Assembly (NCBI GenBank): GCA_009103225.1 | Contig: RHPI01003369.1 | Span: 884,281 to 948,280, forward strand | DNA length: 64,000 nucleotides | From: Chlorokybus atmophyticus | Lineage: Eukaryota; Streptophyta; Chlorokybophyceae; Chlorokybales; Chlorokybaceae | Direction of reading: 5' to 3' | Shown: one piece after another, positions 22,385-35,486 of the stretch | How positions within the stretch are numbered: position 1 is the stretch's first letter | Layout of the letters: each line of letters opens with the position of its first letter | Made by a program: the position numbers and the translations under genes | The notes under the pieces: model-generated | Database searches by the model: none | What the model was told of the DNA's origin: nothing | The model's input: only the letters and a program-made list of their open reading frames with translations

Positions 22385-24478
22385 TCACACAAAGGGGCTG
22401 TCAATGTGCACCTCATTGAAGTTGGAAATCGCTCTGCGGCAGCAAGGGCACTGCACACCAAAAGCACACGTTACCAATTGTGACTGGTACTCAATACAAC
22501 TTTACCCACCCCACCTGTGATGTGCCACGGTTGGGTTGCGACTGGCCCCAAGCATTGAGGCAGCTGCGATGGAACTTATGATGCCGGCCACATTGCGGGG
22601 TGGCCGAGAAGACAACATCCTGGTTCACAAAAAAGCCCTCGCGGCAGATCACGCACATGCCGTAGCTCTCGTGCGCCAGCAGGAACTCGTCATAGCGCAG
22701 ACTGTGCTGGTGCGCCAACTCAAGATCCTGCATGTCAAGAACCATAAGTATATGCTGTGTAACAACAGAGCGCTAGGGAGCAACACCATTTGATAACTCA
22801 CTACAACAATTGTCTGTGCAGCATGTATCATAGATGCAGCATTGCACATGTTGCTATTTATTTCTTCAACGTACATCAGGTGCCTTGCAGTTGCAGATAT
22901 AATGTGCACGGCACAACGACTTCCATAAACACAAAGGTAATTACATATGGGCGATAGGCAACTTCCCTGACATGGGCCTACCTGGAGCAACGCATCCAGG
23001 GTGACTTTGCCTGCCTGCAGACGCTCTCTCATCTCCTCAAACTTATTGCAGTAGTTCGAGTGAAGGCGCAAAGCAACCTCCTGCCCACAGTCCCAAACCG
23101 CCATCGCACCCAAACCACCAGCTGTCCAGACACACACACCTCTCAGTTCAACAAGTAGCGCAGCCAACATCATACCTACATGTTTGCGCCGCACATGCAG
23201 CTCGCACATGCGATGCTGTCCGTCGCTGTACCCAATCACCAAACATGCTTGCACACATGCTTGCAATAATAAGCTGCCATGCTTTGTGTGATCAATGCCA
23301 TCACCGGCGAACGCGGTGCCTCCGCCCCACACTGCCGCCATGGGCGGTATGCCTAGTATGCAGAACGCGGCGAAGGCGGCTCCCGCGCAGAAGGCGGTGA
23401 GGCAGAGCGCGGTGAAGAGCGTGCGCTCCTGCAGCCAGTGCGAGGTGTCCTCCAGGAACTGCCGCAGACGCGGGCGCGCCATGATGAAGTCGTAGTCCGC
23501 ACGCAGACACCGCACGAAAGACGCCGCATCCTCCTCCTGTGCAACACACAACACTATGCCGGTGAGCAAGTGTGCACACGTTGCCAGTAGTACCTTACAC
23601 ATGCAGTGCAATGCGCTACACACAGCAGCACATGTACAACACTACCACGATGAGACACGCATGTGCGCTTTGTCGCTAGCACACAGCTGTCCACATGAAC
23701 CACAAACAACTACTTCGATACAAGTGTCCTTCAAGTCAACATCAATATCAATACAAGATGCAAGGTGTTGGTTGCGGTGAGAAGGGTACCTGGAGGCGGA
23801 GGGCCCATCGGGCCTGCTTGATGGATGTGGCTGTGGTGTTGCGCAAGAGCTGCAGCAGGCGGCAGATCTTGCGCTTCTGCTCCAACTCCGCGTCCCTGCA
23901 GCCCTCCGCCGGCAACGCGTTGAACCGCTCGCGCAACAACACCTGCCAAGCACACATTCCTCTATCTGTCGACACTAACCCCCTGACAAGTTTATGTCCT
24001 GCTGCATGCAGCGCTTCACAACCATGCAACAGACAATTTCACGCTGTCACAAGTGCTGGCATTCTCGGCATTGCCCGCTGATGCATCGACCACACAACTA
24101 GCTGCGACGCATGTGTACGAGCGCGTGCGCACATGCACACACACATTCAACTTTGGCAGCTGTTCTCATCCCAGACACAGGCACAAAGTACCACGACAAC
24201 CAACACTAGTACGCCCCTACCTTCAGCAGGCTCGCCGTCGTGGTGAAATTCGCCACCTCCTCGAATATCCTATCCTTTACCGCCCACACGTAATCGCTCG
24301 TCTTGTTCGTCCGTTGTGGTCTGAGTCTCGACCGCTCGGGGAACGCCGACGCGCTGCCCGCCCCGTCCCTTACTGCCGTGTACTCCGCCGCGTGGGTGCG
24401 GAGTTTGGACAGCCGCACGGAGAGGTCGAGGTCGGCGGACTCCACGCGCTGGCGCAGACGGGACTCGAGGGTGTCCAT
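22385..24478 (-). CDS. membrane protein with C-terminal RING-H2 finger, probable E3 ubiquitin ligase
   Basis: Start at ATG 24478 (MDTLESRLRQRVESADLDLS), with a helical charged head. The next exons give RFNALPAEGCRDAELEQKRK and RADYDFIMARPRLRQFLEDT. These are followed by a hydrophobic segment (TLFTALCLTAFCAGAAFAAF and on to GIPPMAAVWGGG) that should form one or two membrane helices. After further exons (NYCNKFEEMRERLQAGKVTL) comes the RING-H2 domain: CVICREGFFVNQDVVF, CGRHHKFHRSCLNAW and, across an intron, CPCCRRAISNFNEVH. The stop is at 22385. Zinc-ligand spacing (CxxC, C/H cluster with FHxxC, CPxC) is as expected. RING-H2 domains recruit ubiquitin-conjugating enzymes; the substrate and membrane are unknown. 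A long G run (24531-24543) lies just upstream of the start. Exon borders at 22750-23150 are less certain. Confidence 0.7.
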
Positions 24479-26355
24479 GGGAGGGGAGGAGGGGAGGCCT
24501 GAGTCTGAGCAGGTGGAGGAGGCCTGGGGGGTGGGGGGGGGGGGTTGAGAAGGGAAAACACTGTTTTGTTTGTTTGCAGCAGCCAGGCCATGCTGGTGAT
24601 TGGTGTTGGTGTGAAATGGCTGTGTTGATGAGTCTGAAGGTGGGCTTTTGACTGGGATTGTGTGTTGCGTGGCGATGTTAGTAGAAGAAGCCAGAAGACG
24701 TAGATGAAGAAGAAGAAGGAGAAGGAGGAGGATAAGAAGAGAGCAGCGTGCATGCAACTGGTTAATTGATACTGTGCATTGGACTGGCTATGTGAATTGT
24801 TGCGCAAACAATAGCGGGTGCATGCAAAGCATTGCCTGTGCTATGCACCCGCCGAGCACGAGCAAACAAACGTCAATTTGCAGTTGTCACGCAGATGCGA
24901 GCAACTGTGCTAAGATCAGCGTAAGAACCTGGTCATGGTCGGTGCTGCCGAACCCGCATGACACTATGTACCCAAAACTCCGACTGGGTTAGGCTTTGTG
25001 TGCTGAAGAAATGCTATTTAACTTGCAGATTCTGCACTCTGATCATCAGCCCTCATCCACATAGAGGCATAGCAAAATGGTGCCATGCCCAGAACTTGCA
25101 AACGACATACCGGGACCGTGACAGACAGTGATTTGGCCCCACAATCACCGCATCATGAGCACAAGTGCTATACCGTGTTCGACTTTGGCGAGCTCCCCTC
25201 ATCGCTGCCTACGCTGCCTACGCACGCGGGCTCAACGCCGCCTCCATCACAGCCAGCGGCGCTGACGCCAGCCATGCTGATAATCAGGGTTTCACACCAC
25301 CTGCTTCTCTCCTGCTCCCTCTTCTATCGTCTATCCCTCCTCTCTTTCTACCTGGCCATCAATGCCTGGTGCACACATCAACCGCCGCCGCTCGGCAACG
25401 CCGCCGCGCCGCCAACGGGCCACGGCGGTACTTCACCTCTTCCCTTCTCGCCCGCCCACCCCTACGATACCTCCCTCGCCGCCCACTGCACCTACCTCAC
25501 CCACCTCACCCCACCACCTCCCCAGCTTCGCCGCCTGGGCCTGGCAGGCTGCCGAAGGTGACACCCTCCTCTGCCTGCGCTGACGTGGTTCGTGCCATCA
25601 CCCTTTTTGCCCGCTGCCGCTCATGACAAGTTGTCGTTCGGCTTTGGGTGGTTACGTTTCTTGGCTGTTGGGGTCACTGACAGGATGTGTGTGATGATTG
25701 GGACCGGCCGCGGGAGGGAGAGAAAGGACCGGATCTGGGACGGTCTAATCCGGCCGGGCAGACTTTGCATCATGATGCCTTACCCCGGCTCATGGGTGTT
25801 GCTTCCGCATGCGGGCATGATTTTCTTTACTTAGGGGGGGGGGGGGGGGGGGNNNNNNNNNNNNNNNNNNNNNNNNNNNNNNNNNNNNNNNNNNNNNNNN
25901 NNNNNNNNNNNNNNNNNNNNNNNNNNNNNNNNNNNNNNNNNNNNNNNNNNNNNNGGGGGGGGGGGGGGGGGAGAAAGAGAGTGTTTGACTAGGGTGAAAT
26001 AATGCTCACAAGAACACTGTGTATCTGCTTGTAAAGTTTGTTTGTAGGGGAGGTGAGACAGCCTGTGTCACACAGGTCATCGCGTTTTTTGCAAGCGTGT
26101 TGGGTTGCAATGCCACACATCATCATCTTGGAGCCCACTGAAGATGCCAAGCGAATGGCCAAACATACCCGGTGCACGGCAACGTCTCATGCTACCTACG
26201 TGTTATGCGAAGATGCCTCATTGCATGGCATACATATTAGTCAACGTAAGCGGCGTGTGTCAACTCCTCACACATGCGATTGCAGAACTTATCAACTGCA
26301 AATGCCTTCACCAATAAGCTAGCGAGTCGATAAACAGTATCTGCTTATATCAAGT
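24479..26355. other. intergenic region with assembly gap
   Basis: No gene can be supported. The open frames at 25085-25626 overlap in three frames and are Pro/Ala/Thr-rich. An N gap at 25853-25954 is flanked on both sides by G runs, like the start of the window. Confidence 0.55.
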
Positions 26356-28434
26356 TCATGATACTTTTGTCGTGCGCACGCGTGTGCGTTTTGTCCTCAC
26401 AATCACACTGTGTGTAGTTACCTCATCATGCTCAGCATCAACATCGCTGACACGCTTTACGACCTTCTTCACTGATGTTGTCTTTGTGATCGTTGTTGTT
26501 GCTGCTGCATCCAACGCGCCCGCCAGGCTCCTTCTCTTCATGTTCGCGCCAGTCAACATCCGGTATGTCTCCGGCTTCATGTGCGTGGTGCTGCCAAAGA
26601 TAGCCTCATACGACTCCCATATCTCGAACCTGCAATGCAATGTCAGAGCTCAGTAGCCATTGCATGTGCGCACTCATACGCAGACAGACACACATGCACA
26701 CACGCATGCACTCGGTGTGTACGTACCAGAAGGCCAAGAATTGATACGGTGCATATGGTGCATACGTCTCATTCGCAACAGCCTCCACATTCTTCGCGGT
26801 GCAGCCTTTTATCTTGTAATGTTCCACAAGATGCCGCAAAGTCTCCGAATCGGATGGGACCATGTTGTAATGACTCAAACACTGCACAATCAAACAGTAA
26901 GGGCTCTCACTCACGAGTATGGACAAACACGCACTAGCACGCACACATCAGTGCGTGCACGAGCACGGACACGCTCATGCCCAGCAACATGCCTGCAAGA
27001 CGTTTGCGGTGCTGTACGGGCCAAAGCCGTTAATGTCTTTCACTCTCGCATACACTTCCTTTGGCTCAGTCAAGGACTCAATCTCCTCCAGATTAAGCTT
27101 ACCGCTGGCCACATCCTGTACAGACACATACTTGTTACGTTGGAAAATACTCACCCAGCCATCATGACAGTACTGTATTGCCACACAACGCACCTTTGCA
27201 AGCTGCGCAATGCGTGGAGCACGATAGCCAAGCCCGCAAGTCTTTGCAAGGTAATCTCCGTTGTAACAAGACAACTCCGCCGGTGTCGGGAAGGCCCCGC
27301 CCGCGCCCAGCTGGCACAGCGCAGCGTTCATCGAGAGCGTACGCGACCACCTGCAAACGCACATGAAACATATGCACGGTTGATAACACTACACGGCATC
27401 TATTGGCTGGTAGATGCCATGTTTCTGAGCGTGGACACATAAGTAAGCACACATACCCTGTGTTGCACAATAGGATGGTCTTCACGAGGTCTTCGAACAA
27501 GCTCGGGGACCGAAACATCCGGCCAAACCGTCTCCCCGCAGCCTTTGCATGGAGCTTATGAAACGCCTCCACTGCGCGTGTGTCTTCATCTGAAAGGCGT
27601 AGCATCCTCCTCAGTTGCACCTACACAACCCAGTCAACTAAGTTAGGTATTATGTTATGCTTGTAGTGTGCAAGCCCACTCACTTGTAACGTGCTGATGT
27701 CTTCGGGTGTTAGGGTCACACTTGCTCCCGGCATGGCGACAGCAATCAACTCAGTAGCGTAGTCATCTGTCTCCACAGGTTGGTAGAGAACCAGTGTGAT
27801 GGTTGCTTGGGAGGCGAGGCGCAGCGGCCTCTGCAGGGCCCCTGAAGGGCAATTAGCACTGGGTGGGTGCCATCTATGCGGGACACAAAGGGCACCAACT
27901 TAGCTCTGGCCATGTTGCTTGTTGCACTGCATGGATAATACTATAATATGTTGTTCACATGTTGCTCCAATGATGCAAGTTGAAGTCAACTGTCTACTCT
28001 ACTGTCGACTTGCAGCATCACATGTTGGTGTTGGTGTCGGCATGGTTCGCGTTGTTTCAAACTGAAGTTGTTCGCCTAGACCCCATGGCATAAACTGTGA
28101 CTAACATGCATAGAACTGCTCACCTATTGGGCGGGGCCATGAAGAAGCCGTAGCTGCACACAGTGCCCGCCAAGCGGAATCCTGAGGGGACAGGCAAGCG
28201 GAAGAGCTCCTGCCCGCTAACATCCGGGCCAGCTGTTGACTGTTGTGGGCAAGTTGCCGGTTGTGTATCAACAACTTGCTGTGTGCTTGATTCGAATGTA
28301 GTAGCCTGTGCAGTGGCGAGGATCGATACGGGGGTTACGGACTGCACGGGTGTGCATGGAGAGGCAGCGGTTATCATGTCAATACCGCCACTTGGTGTTC
28401 GCTTTGACGCGCTGCGCGTTATTCTCGTTGCCAT
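26356..28434 (-). CDS. HhH-GPD superfamily DNA glycosylase (base excision repair)
   Basis: Exon 1 (28434 to 28124) has a Ser/Thr-rich head and then FRLAGTVCSYGFFMAPPN, matching the N-terminal box of the plant-type HhH-GPD family. Exon 2 gives RPLRLASQATITLVLYQPV. The following exons contain SLFEDLVKTILLCNTG, GYRAPRIAQLAK, the helix-hairpin-helix KDINGFGPYSTANVLQ, and CLSHYNMVPSDSETLRHL with the expected catalytic Asp (PSDSET). The last exon ends with a basic tail (TKRTRVRTTKVS), stop at 26356. The HhH lacks the Lys found in bifunctional OGG1/Nth enzymes, which suggests a monofunctional glycosylase that removes damaged bases without lyase activity; this is inference. The gene is head-to-head with RSP9, with a 1.07-kb spacer. 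Part of exon 1 is copied at 17279-17479. Confidence 0.87.
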
Positions 28435-29500
28435 CTTATTCTGCCTGCAGCGAGCGGGCTCATCAGCTTGACCATGCTTGCATTAACAATAAGTTGCTGC
28501 CATGGCTGTCAATGTGGGTTAAGCTACTTCTGCTGGCACTAAGGCCCCAGCTTCACAAGAGCATGTCACCAGCTGCAACATTCTGGTCACTGCGCGTAAG
28601 CATCGACACACTGACAATACAAGTAAGAACGGGAGTGGGAGCAAAGTTCACGATGGATGCTGACTCATAGCTCGACACTTGCATGCAGCTGCTTCCGCAC
28701 ACGCCCAACACAGCCCCAACAGCATGCATGTGGAGCCTCGAAGACATAGTTTCGGGACAGGTTGCGTCTATGCCTCAAGCAAACTCTCTTTCTAAACGAC
28801 TGACTGACGCACACACAGAATATATACTGCTTGGCAGGCAAGCACTCGCTCATACTTCTGCTCAAAACATCAACCAGTAGACGACTGTCTGCCGATAATC
28901 TGCAGCAACTGCATGTTGCAATAATTACGACAGACTCACAGTTACCCAATGCTTGCTGCTGCTATGTCGCAGTTCCATCGCATAAAGTTGAAAGGCAAAG
29001 CAAGTAGGCGGGCGGGGCGAACCGACCAGCGCAGCAGGCCCCAACGAACAGGCATGCTCATGCGCACAGTGAGCAGTGCAGCCATGCAGCCCACCTGCTT
29101 CCTCGTCGACAATTGCATGAGCGACGTAAGCCCAGTCCGCTAGCGACCCTCTGGCCTGGCCAGGCCGCTGCCTGGCCGCCGCCTGGACTGGCGACCACCC
29201 GCACCGCCGCCCGCCTGCAACACTGGACCAGACCAAAGCAGAGCAGAAAAGTCAGTCAGCCCTAATCGCTAACGGCTGACAGGACGGTGGATTCTACATC
29301 AACAGGCAAAAGCTCGTTTGAAGTTCAAAACCACGTGCCACCTTGTTGGCGATGCAACAGCCACTTTCTGCGCCCGAAATAGGCGCAGAAGTCCCCGGCT
29401 GCATCGCCCGTGGCGGCGGCGGCGGGCAAGGAGGAGGAGGAGGAGGAGGAGGAGGAGAAGAAAGAATAGGAGGAGGAGACGGAGGAGGATAGAACAAAAT
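28435..29500. promoter_or_regulatory. divergent promoter region, glycosylase / RSP9
   Basis: A 1.07-kb spacer between two start codons on opposite strands. It contains a GGCCTGGCCAGGCC-type pentamer array at about 29148-29190, as in two other divergent spacers of the window, and GGA/CGG triplets just upstream of RSP9. Confidence 0.5.
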
Positions 29501-30971
29501 ATGGAGAGCTTTCCTCTGTCTCTGACGCTGGAGGCGCTGGCAGATGCGGGGATGGCGCTGCCTGCGGAGCAACGCGCTGCAATTGAAACCAGCCTGCCTC
29601 TCAAACGAGCTGAGGCAAGTGTATTATATTATTCATTATGTGTCATAATTTATCTGTAAGTGGTTCATGAGTTAGCTCAATGTGTTTAACACAATACAGG
29701 CTGGTTTGAGGAACCTGTCGCTGTGGGGCCGCATCAAAGCCCTGAACGGGCGCGACTACCTCATTGCCCGCTCCGTCACAAGCGCAAGGACCGCATCATC
29801 CCTCGCAACCTCAACTTCCACCTCCGCATCATCACTGAGCGACATCGTCATCGACGCCAAGTACTACTACAGGTACACCACCACCACCACCACCACCACC
29901 ACAGTCACCATAACTGCAACCAAAATCACCACCACCACAACAACACCAAGCCTCTCGCCCCACTCTCTTACCCTCCCCAGCCAAGACGCCGTCAAATGGC
30001 TCGACCTCGAGTCCCTCCCCCTCCCGGGCCTCGACGAGTCCCTCCGCCGCGCGTCTCTGCTGCGCGGGCACTTCTCCGGAGATCCCGGTCGCGTCCACAC
30101 GGCCAAAGAGGAGGCGCCGGAGCCAGAGCCTGGGAGCCAAGCCCAAGCCCAACCTCAGGAAGGGAGTGGGGAGGGGGAGGGTGGTGAAGGGGGGGAAGGA
30201 GGGGAAGGGGAGGGAGAGGGAGAGGAGGGAGAGGAGAAGGGACCCAAGATGATCACGTATGAGATACCAGAGGTGAGTGGGTGGACCACCTACACACATA
30301 TGCCTGATGTGTGGGTGGGTAGATGTGTGTGGGGGTGCATGCGTGGGTGTGGGGTTGCGTTGTGCTGAACTGTGTTTGTTGCAGCTGCAAAGGCTTGCGG
30401 CTGCGATACATATGATTGAGATGGACTGTGCGGTGCTGCCGAAGGGTACGGTGATCTTGAACGCAGAGAACAACGTTGTCGCCAACCGGATGTTTGCCGG
30501 TACGCTTCAAGAAAGTCACATGATGCCTTAGCCCCCTTTTCTATACTAGCGTTCGTCACTTCACGTCTGAACGCCCCTCTCCTGTTGCAGGGCTTGAGCA
30601 CCCCTGCAAGCTGGAATCTTATGTACGCATGCACTCAGCACTTGGCAACCAGTCCCTCGCAGACGACATACCAGGTGAGTCTAACGTCCAACCTACACAG
30701 ATGCAATGCGAGCACATGCGCATGCACAGCTCACACTTGAACAACGCAAACACACGAATATGCACGGAAACTCACGCCATCCCCCTACTCAGGTGCGTGG
30801 GTGTTGCGGTGGGAGGGTGCCCTGTCGGGCCCGGCGGTGACGCTGCAGTCCCTGCTGCACCGCGGCTACGCCTTCTGCTACCGCGAGGCCGAGCAGGGGG
30901 GACGCGCGCACTGGGGAGGGCTGTACTATGGAGACGGCATGCGCGCCGATGACCTCGTCTTCTGCACTTGA
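29501..30971 (+). CDS. RSP9: radial spoke protein 9 (flagellar axoneme)
   Basis: Six exons join in frame to 317 residues: 29501-29614, 29700-29869, 29981-30272, 30385-30499, 30591-30674, 30793-30971. The N-terminus (MESFPLSLTLEALADAGMAL) and LSLWGRIKALNGRDYLIA match the family's first half. KMITYEIPELQRLAAAIHMI, CAVLPKGTVILNAENNVV and the C-terminal GAWVLRWEGALSGPAVTLQS and SLLHRGYAFCYRE match its second half. Human RSPH9 is 276 residues; the excess is an acidic Gly/Glu-rich insert coded at about 30110-30240. The protein is part of the radial spoke head of motile cilia and helps transmit signals to dynein. Intron 1 has a GC-AG border (GAG|GCAAGT), required by the frame. A short Thr-coding ACC repeat begins intron 2. 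Confidence 0.93.
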
Positions 30972-32013
30972 GGGATGGACCACAGAGAAAGGAACTACGG
31001 GGAAGTGTTAGTCGATGTATGTATGCGTAATTCAAGCAGAGATAGATGTACTATTTGTGTTTTGAGTGTCATATCCAAGACAGTGCGGATGTTGTGTGCG
31101 CTGCTTGGCATCTCTTGCAGCATTCAGGGTAGATTTGCGAGCACGCAGTGCACATATGAGTTTGTGTAGTGCCCAAGCAATGTTCTGTGTTGCTTATCAC
31201 ACTTCAGCAGCCAAGCTTGCCATGGTACTGCATAAAAAAAGGAATGGGAATTTCGTGCATGCAAGGTCGCACATGCCGCGATCACATGCAAAGAAGACTC
31301 GTTACACTCACCAATCACACAACCAAACATAACTACCAGGCTGGTCAGTAACTATTTCATTGCTTCACCTATTGCTTACCTACCTACTAACCGGCGTGCT
31401 TGCATGCAGCTGGCATGCGTGTGAGTATGCTTGTGCAGTGATAGGCAGAGATGACAGTGCGTAGCTTGGTGTGACGATGTAATAGGCATGGATGACAGTA
31501 CGTAGCTATGTGTGACGATGTTGCTGTACTAGTAATGAGAGAGACTAACCACCCCCGTTAGTCGTGCATGCACGCTCATAGTCAGTTGGTTGCCTGCACG
31601 CATGTGCAGCCAATTAGTCTTCACAGCAGCCAGTAGCAAGAGCAGCAAACGGACTCCCACTCCCACTCTGCCGTTCTCCTTCACCCACGCCGTCACTTCC
31701 CATGTTTGCATGCACACATGGGAATATCAACTAACACAGCTGCTGTATGCACATCGTGCCTCTCTGATGCATGTGCGCAATAGCACGTCACACATATCCT
31801 GTACACTCTCTTACAATACCTACGCTGCACACAAGAGTTATATGTATCAACAATTGCAAACTAGTGTCACCTCCAATCGTAAGGCAAAAATACACAGAAT
31901 ACTACATCTGGCCGCGTTGGCTGCAGCCGTGAAAGTGTTGAGCCCTACAGAATAATGTAATTCAAAGGCCTGTGTCTTTCCATTGGCTCGACATCGTTGA
32001 CAGGTGGCTGTGA
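30972..32013. other. convergent spacer RSP9 / transporter
   Basis: No gene is supported. Two tandem copies of a 41-bp unit (31441-31481, 31482-31522) containing GATGACAGT and GTGTGACGATGT are present. Confidence 0.55.
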
Positions 32014-34781
32014 TTATGAGGGCCAAAACTGGCTTGCCAAAAGAGCAACGCCGGCGCCCAAAAGGCCAACGTGGCCAGCAATGCTGACTACAGACGCCTT
32101 GCCCGCTGCCCGCTGTGCTTGCAGATGCACAGCCACCGGCAGTAAGTAAATGAGAATCAGCCCGCAGAGTGCACCCGCGTATCGCAGCACGGAGCCAAGG
32201 CCCACCTAAGCAGAAGCAACAGCCAAGTAAGCAACCACCAACAAAGAAAACTATCTCAGATGATTGACTTAAAAAACAGTAGCAATGCGAAGCAAGGCAC
32301 TATGCACACGCCTTGATGCAACTAAACTCAACCCACGTAACGCACCACTGCAAAGGTACCTGAAATGCGGCACACAGAGAGGCACCAGCAACGATGGTAG
32401 TGTTGAGCAAGAACACTGGCAATGAACCGGGATGGATGCCTGTACCATGGCTGAGGCTGAAGAGCTGCGTGCGCAGTATGTATAGCAAAAGCGGGTAGAC
32501 AGTGACCAGCTGGCACGTCACAGCTAAACGTGCTGAGGAGGCCAATGCGTCTGTGTAACCAAACACGGCCAAGAAGTTCATGGCCGTTACTTCACCACCG
32601 GGTGCCTCTCTCTTAGCAACCCACTGTTCTGCATAGTTCCCTGTTGCAACAACCAATTTGGGAGGCAGCCACTTACTGGTTCTGCATCAACATCCCAGTG
32701 CGACACTGAAAATGTACATGTCACTGTGTCATATATGAATTAGCACGCACCTACGACGCCAACGGAGATGTAGCAGACACAACTAAGAATGTACGCAGCA
32801 GCCAAGTTTCGCCGATTGTGATGACGCTTTGTGGCGCTCTGCAACCGAGCAATGAGTATGTGCCAGCAACGCAACAAATGCACCAGGCAGCTGTAACTGC
32901 CACTGCCCACAAGGCTACTCAAAACAATTAGTTGTCCTGTGTAACGTACCTGGCATATCGGTAAACAAGCATGGTGGACAAAAAAGGAGCTGGCGCAGAC
33001 TCCCGCCAGGTGAGCAAAACTCTTACTGTAGTATGGTTTGATGTAAGGTACTGTTGCTATAGGGCCAACCCACAAGCTCTGCAAGCCGAGGTGCATCATG
33101 AGCACTGCCAAAGCTTGTCATGACAGCAAACATTGCATGACTATACTTCAGTAAAAGTAGCAACGTTACCTGGAAAAACATGAAGAACAGTGTGTAACCG
33201 ATGAACACCACGCCGTAGCTGCTTAGATTGGCCAGGGGCTTGAGATTCTTCAGCATGGTGAGAGGCAGCAACAGGAGTGCGACAATACCAACGGCGCAGT
33301 ACGGTGACCAGTGCTGACGCAGCAACTCTAGGACTCCACCACCCCCATACTTGCTTGCGGCAGGGTCACTCCCAGCAGCCATCAGTGCGCCTTGCACGAT
33401 GGCGTAAACGCTGTCCACAATCAGTATGTCATAGGATATGGCTGCAATCCACAGGACGGCTTCAGACCCAATTGTGCTTGGTGAGGAGCAGGCTGTACTT
33501 GTATGTGCATGTGCTTTACAAACACCCACCGCCAGCTACAAGTATGAGCACAGTGGTCACAATGGATAGTGTTCGAGCCCATCCACCAAGGTGCTGCGCA
33601 GCAACCTCCGCGAAAGAATCATGATCACCACCATGCGTCACCATGAGAATGCATGTGTAACAACAGATTGCTCCTGCCATGGAGTTGAGACAAACCATCA
33701 GCCATCTCATTGTTCAGCCCATTGACATGTATGACATGATGGCGCTAGGGGCTTGCTGTACAGGCCTCGACCAGGGCGTACCAACCAAGAGCGTAATGAT
33801 TGTGCCAAGAAGCATCCCAGCTTCACCAAAAGCCCATGGCAGCACGAGGATACCACCGCCAACCTGTTCGTGATGACAGGGAGCTTCAGAGCATGATGCA
33901 TGCTTTAGCCATATTAGCTGCCTCATTGATTATAATGCTCACGCAGCTCTTCAGCCAACCTTAACTTACTTAACATAGTCGGATACGTGTGCACACAGCT
34001 GTGTAGCATCAGCCAAGCACATAAAGTACTATGCGTACCATGGAATTTGTGAGACAAAACACGGTTGAGAGGTCGCTGCGACCAATCCTAACGACCACAG
34101 CGCGAGGAGACAGATCGGGGTCGCATTCCTCGGGATGCACAAAGTATTCATCCTTTACTGCTTCCCTGCAACGTAAGCTGATATCAGATACGTCAAGTCG
34201 GACACGCAAAGAGAGCAATTAATCTAGTCGCTTCCATGTTACATGGCCAGCATCACCAATGCAAGACTAAGCAGCGCCGAGATCAAGCTTGTCAAGAAAA
34301 CAACTCGGGCAGCGAACCCGTTCATAATCTCACCAATCTCAAAAGCACGCAGTGTGTGTGCATGTGTCAACACGCGCATGGGTGCGCAAGTGCGTGTATG
34401 CACGCTCGTAACATCAGTTGGTTACGTGATGTATGCAGTACTGCTTGCTTCCACAGAGATTGCTGCGAGTCAGCATGACAGCAGCGCACTGGGTGACAGG
34501 GACATATTTTTGTCCCAACATGCATACAATGCACCTCAGGCCTGACACAGTAGCACAGCTGGGAGACAATATATGCAAGAAGCAGCATACAAGTTACTCT
34601 CAGTCACCGACCTGTCAATCAGCGGCTGGCGAAGAGCAGCCATGGTGGCCGCGCCGGACCTGGTGCGCTCAATGAGCACCATCCCGCCGAACTGCACCTC
34701 GCCTATCAACGGTGCTGCGCCGCCACCAGTATCAACCGCATTTTGGCGATGATCCACCTTGTCGGGCAGCGGCTCCTCCAT
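32014..34781 (-). CDS. amino-acid transporter, AAAP/SLC38 family (SLC38A9-like)
   Basis: Start at ATG 34781 (MEEPLPDKVDHRQNAVDTGG), with a cytosolic head. A later exon ends FCLTNSM and continues into VGGGILVLPWAFGEAGMLLG, the conserved first transmembrane signature of the family. Further membrane segments follow: NSMAGAICCYTCILMVTHGG, ARTLSIVTTVLILVAGGG, ISYDILIVDSVYAIVQGAL, YCAVGIVALLLLPLTMLKNL, GVVFIGYTLFFMFFQ, AHLAGVCASSFFVHHACLP, AAAYILSCVCYISVGVVG, VTCQLVTVYPLLLYILRTQL, PVFLLNTTIVAGASLCAAF, GSVLRYAGALCGLILIYLLP, and a last hydrophobic stretch before the stop at 32014. That is the usual 10-11 helices. The family moves neutral or basic amino acids, often with Na+ or H+. SLC38A9 is a lysosomal arginine sensor for TORC1, but that role cannot be read here. 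Exon borders at 34220-34600 are uncertain. The gene is head-to-head with RBM25. Confidence 0.82.
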
Positions 34782-35486
34782 GCCGCCACCACCGCCACCG
34801 CACCAGGCCAGGCCAGGCCAGGCCAGGCCAAGCTAGGCCGAGGCAACTCCCTGCGTCCATGAAAACTTTCAAGGACGCACAACACCCTTAAAAATACGTT
34901 CAGCAACATTCCCAAGTGTGTAGAGAATAACTTCACATTACGTCGAGGATCGCCCGAGATTTATGAGACGGTCGGGTTCAGCAAAGGGAGTCCCTCAAAA
35001 ATTTTCCAGGACGAGCCTTGCCTGAGCCAAGCAGCAAACCCTAACCGCGGCGACAGCTTCGCGCAGCCAGGGCGGCGGTGCTGTCGTGGGCGTTAGGGGG
35101 CGGACGGAGGCTGGGAGCGCAGCTCTGTGGTGAGTGTGTTCTGCAGTTGCCATCAATCTGCCACAGAGTTCCTTCCTGGGGTTGTGTGTTTTTGTGCGTA
35201 ATGCCGTGTATTCGTGATGCCGCTCTTGCTCCGTTGAATATAGGAGCTTGCTAGTCGCTCGCGGATTTGGCTTGATTGCACGCATGTGGAGTCAGTTGGT
35301 CAATGCTGACATCTGAGTGATGCATCAAACGAGTTTTTGTAAAATGCGTGCATGTGTCTTGTGGGCATGCGTCCAGCGCAAGGACACTGATACGGTGGTT
35401 GATTACTCAGGATGACCATGTAGCAACGAGTCCCTGCAGCATCAAAGACTGTAGAGTAGAGTACCTTAGGGTGGAGGGCCAAAGCT
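34782..35486. promoter_or_regulatory. divergent promoter region, transporter / RBM25
   Basis: A 705-bp spacer between opposite start codons. A pentamer array (CCAGG/GGCCA repeated, about 34800-34845) sits close to the transporter start. Confidence 0.5.

Noticed and set aside
25085-25626. Pro/Ala-rich plus-strand ORFs
   Set aside because: Three overlapping frames are open, none with a recognised motif or clear splice sites.
29682-30485. Long ORFs overlapping RSP9 in other frames and on the other strand
   Set aside because: The six-exon RSP9 model explains the region with closed phases; the other frames are shadows.
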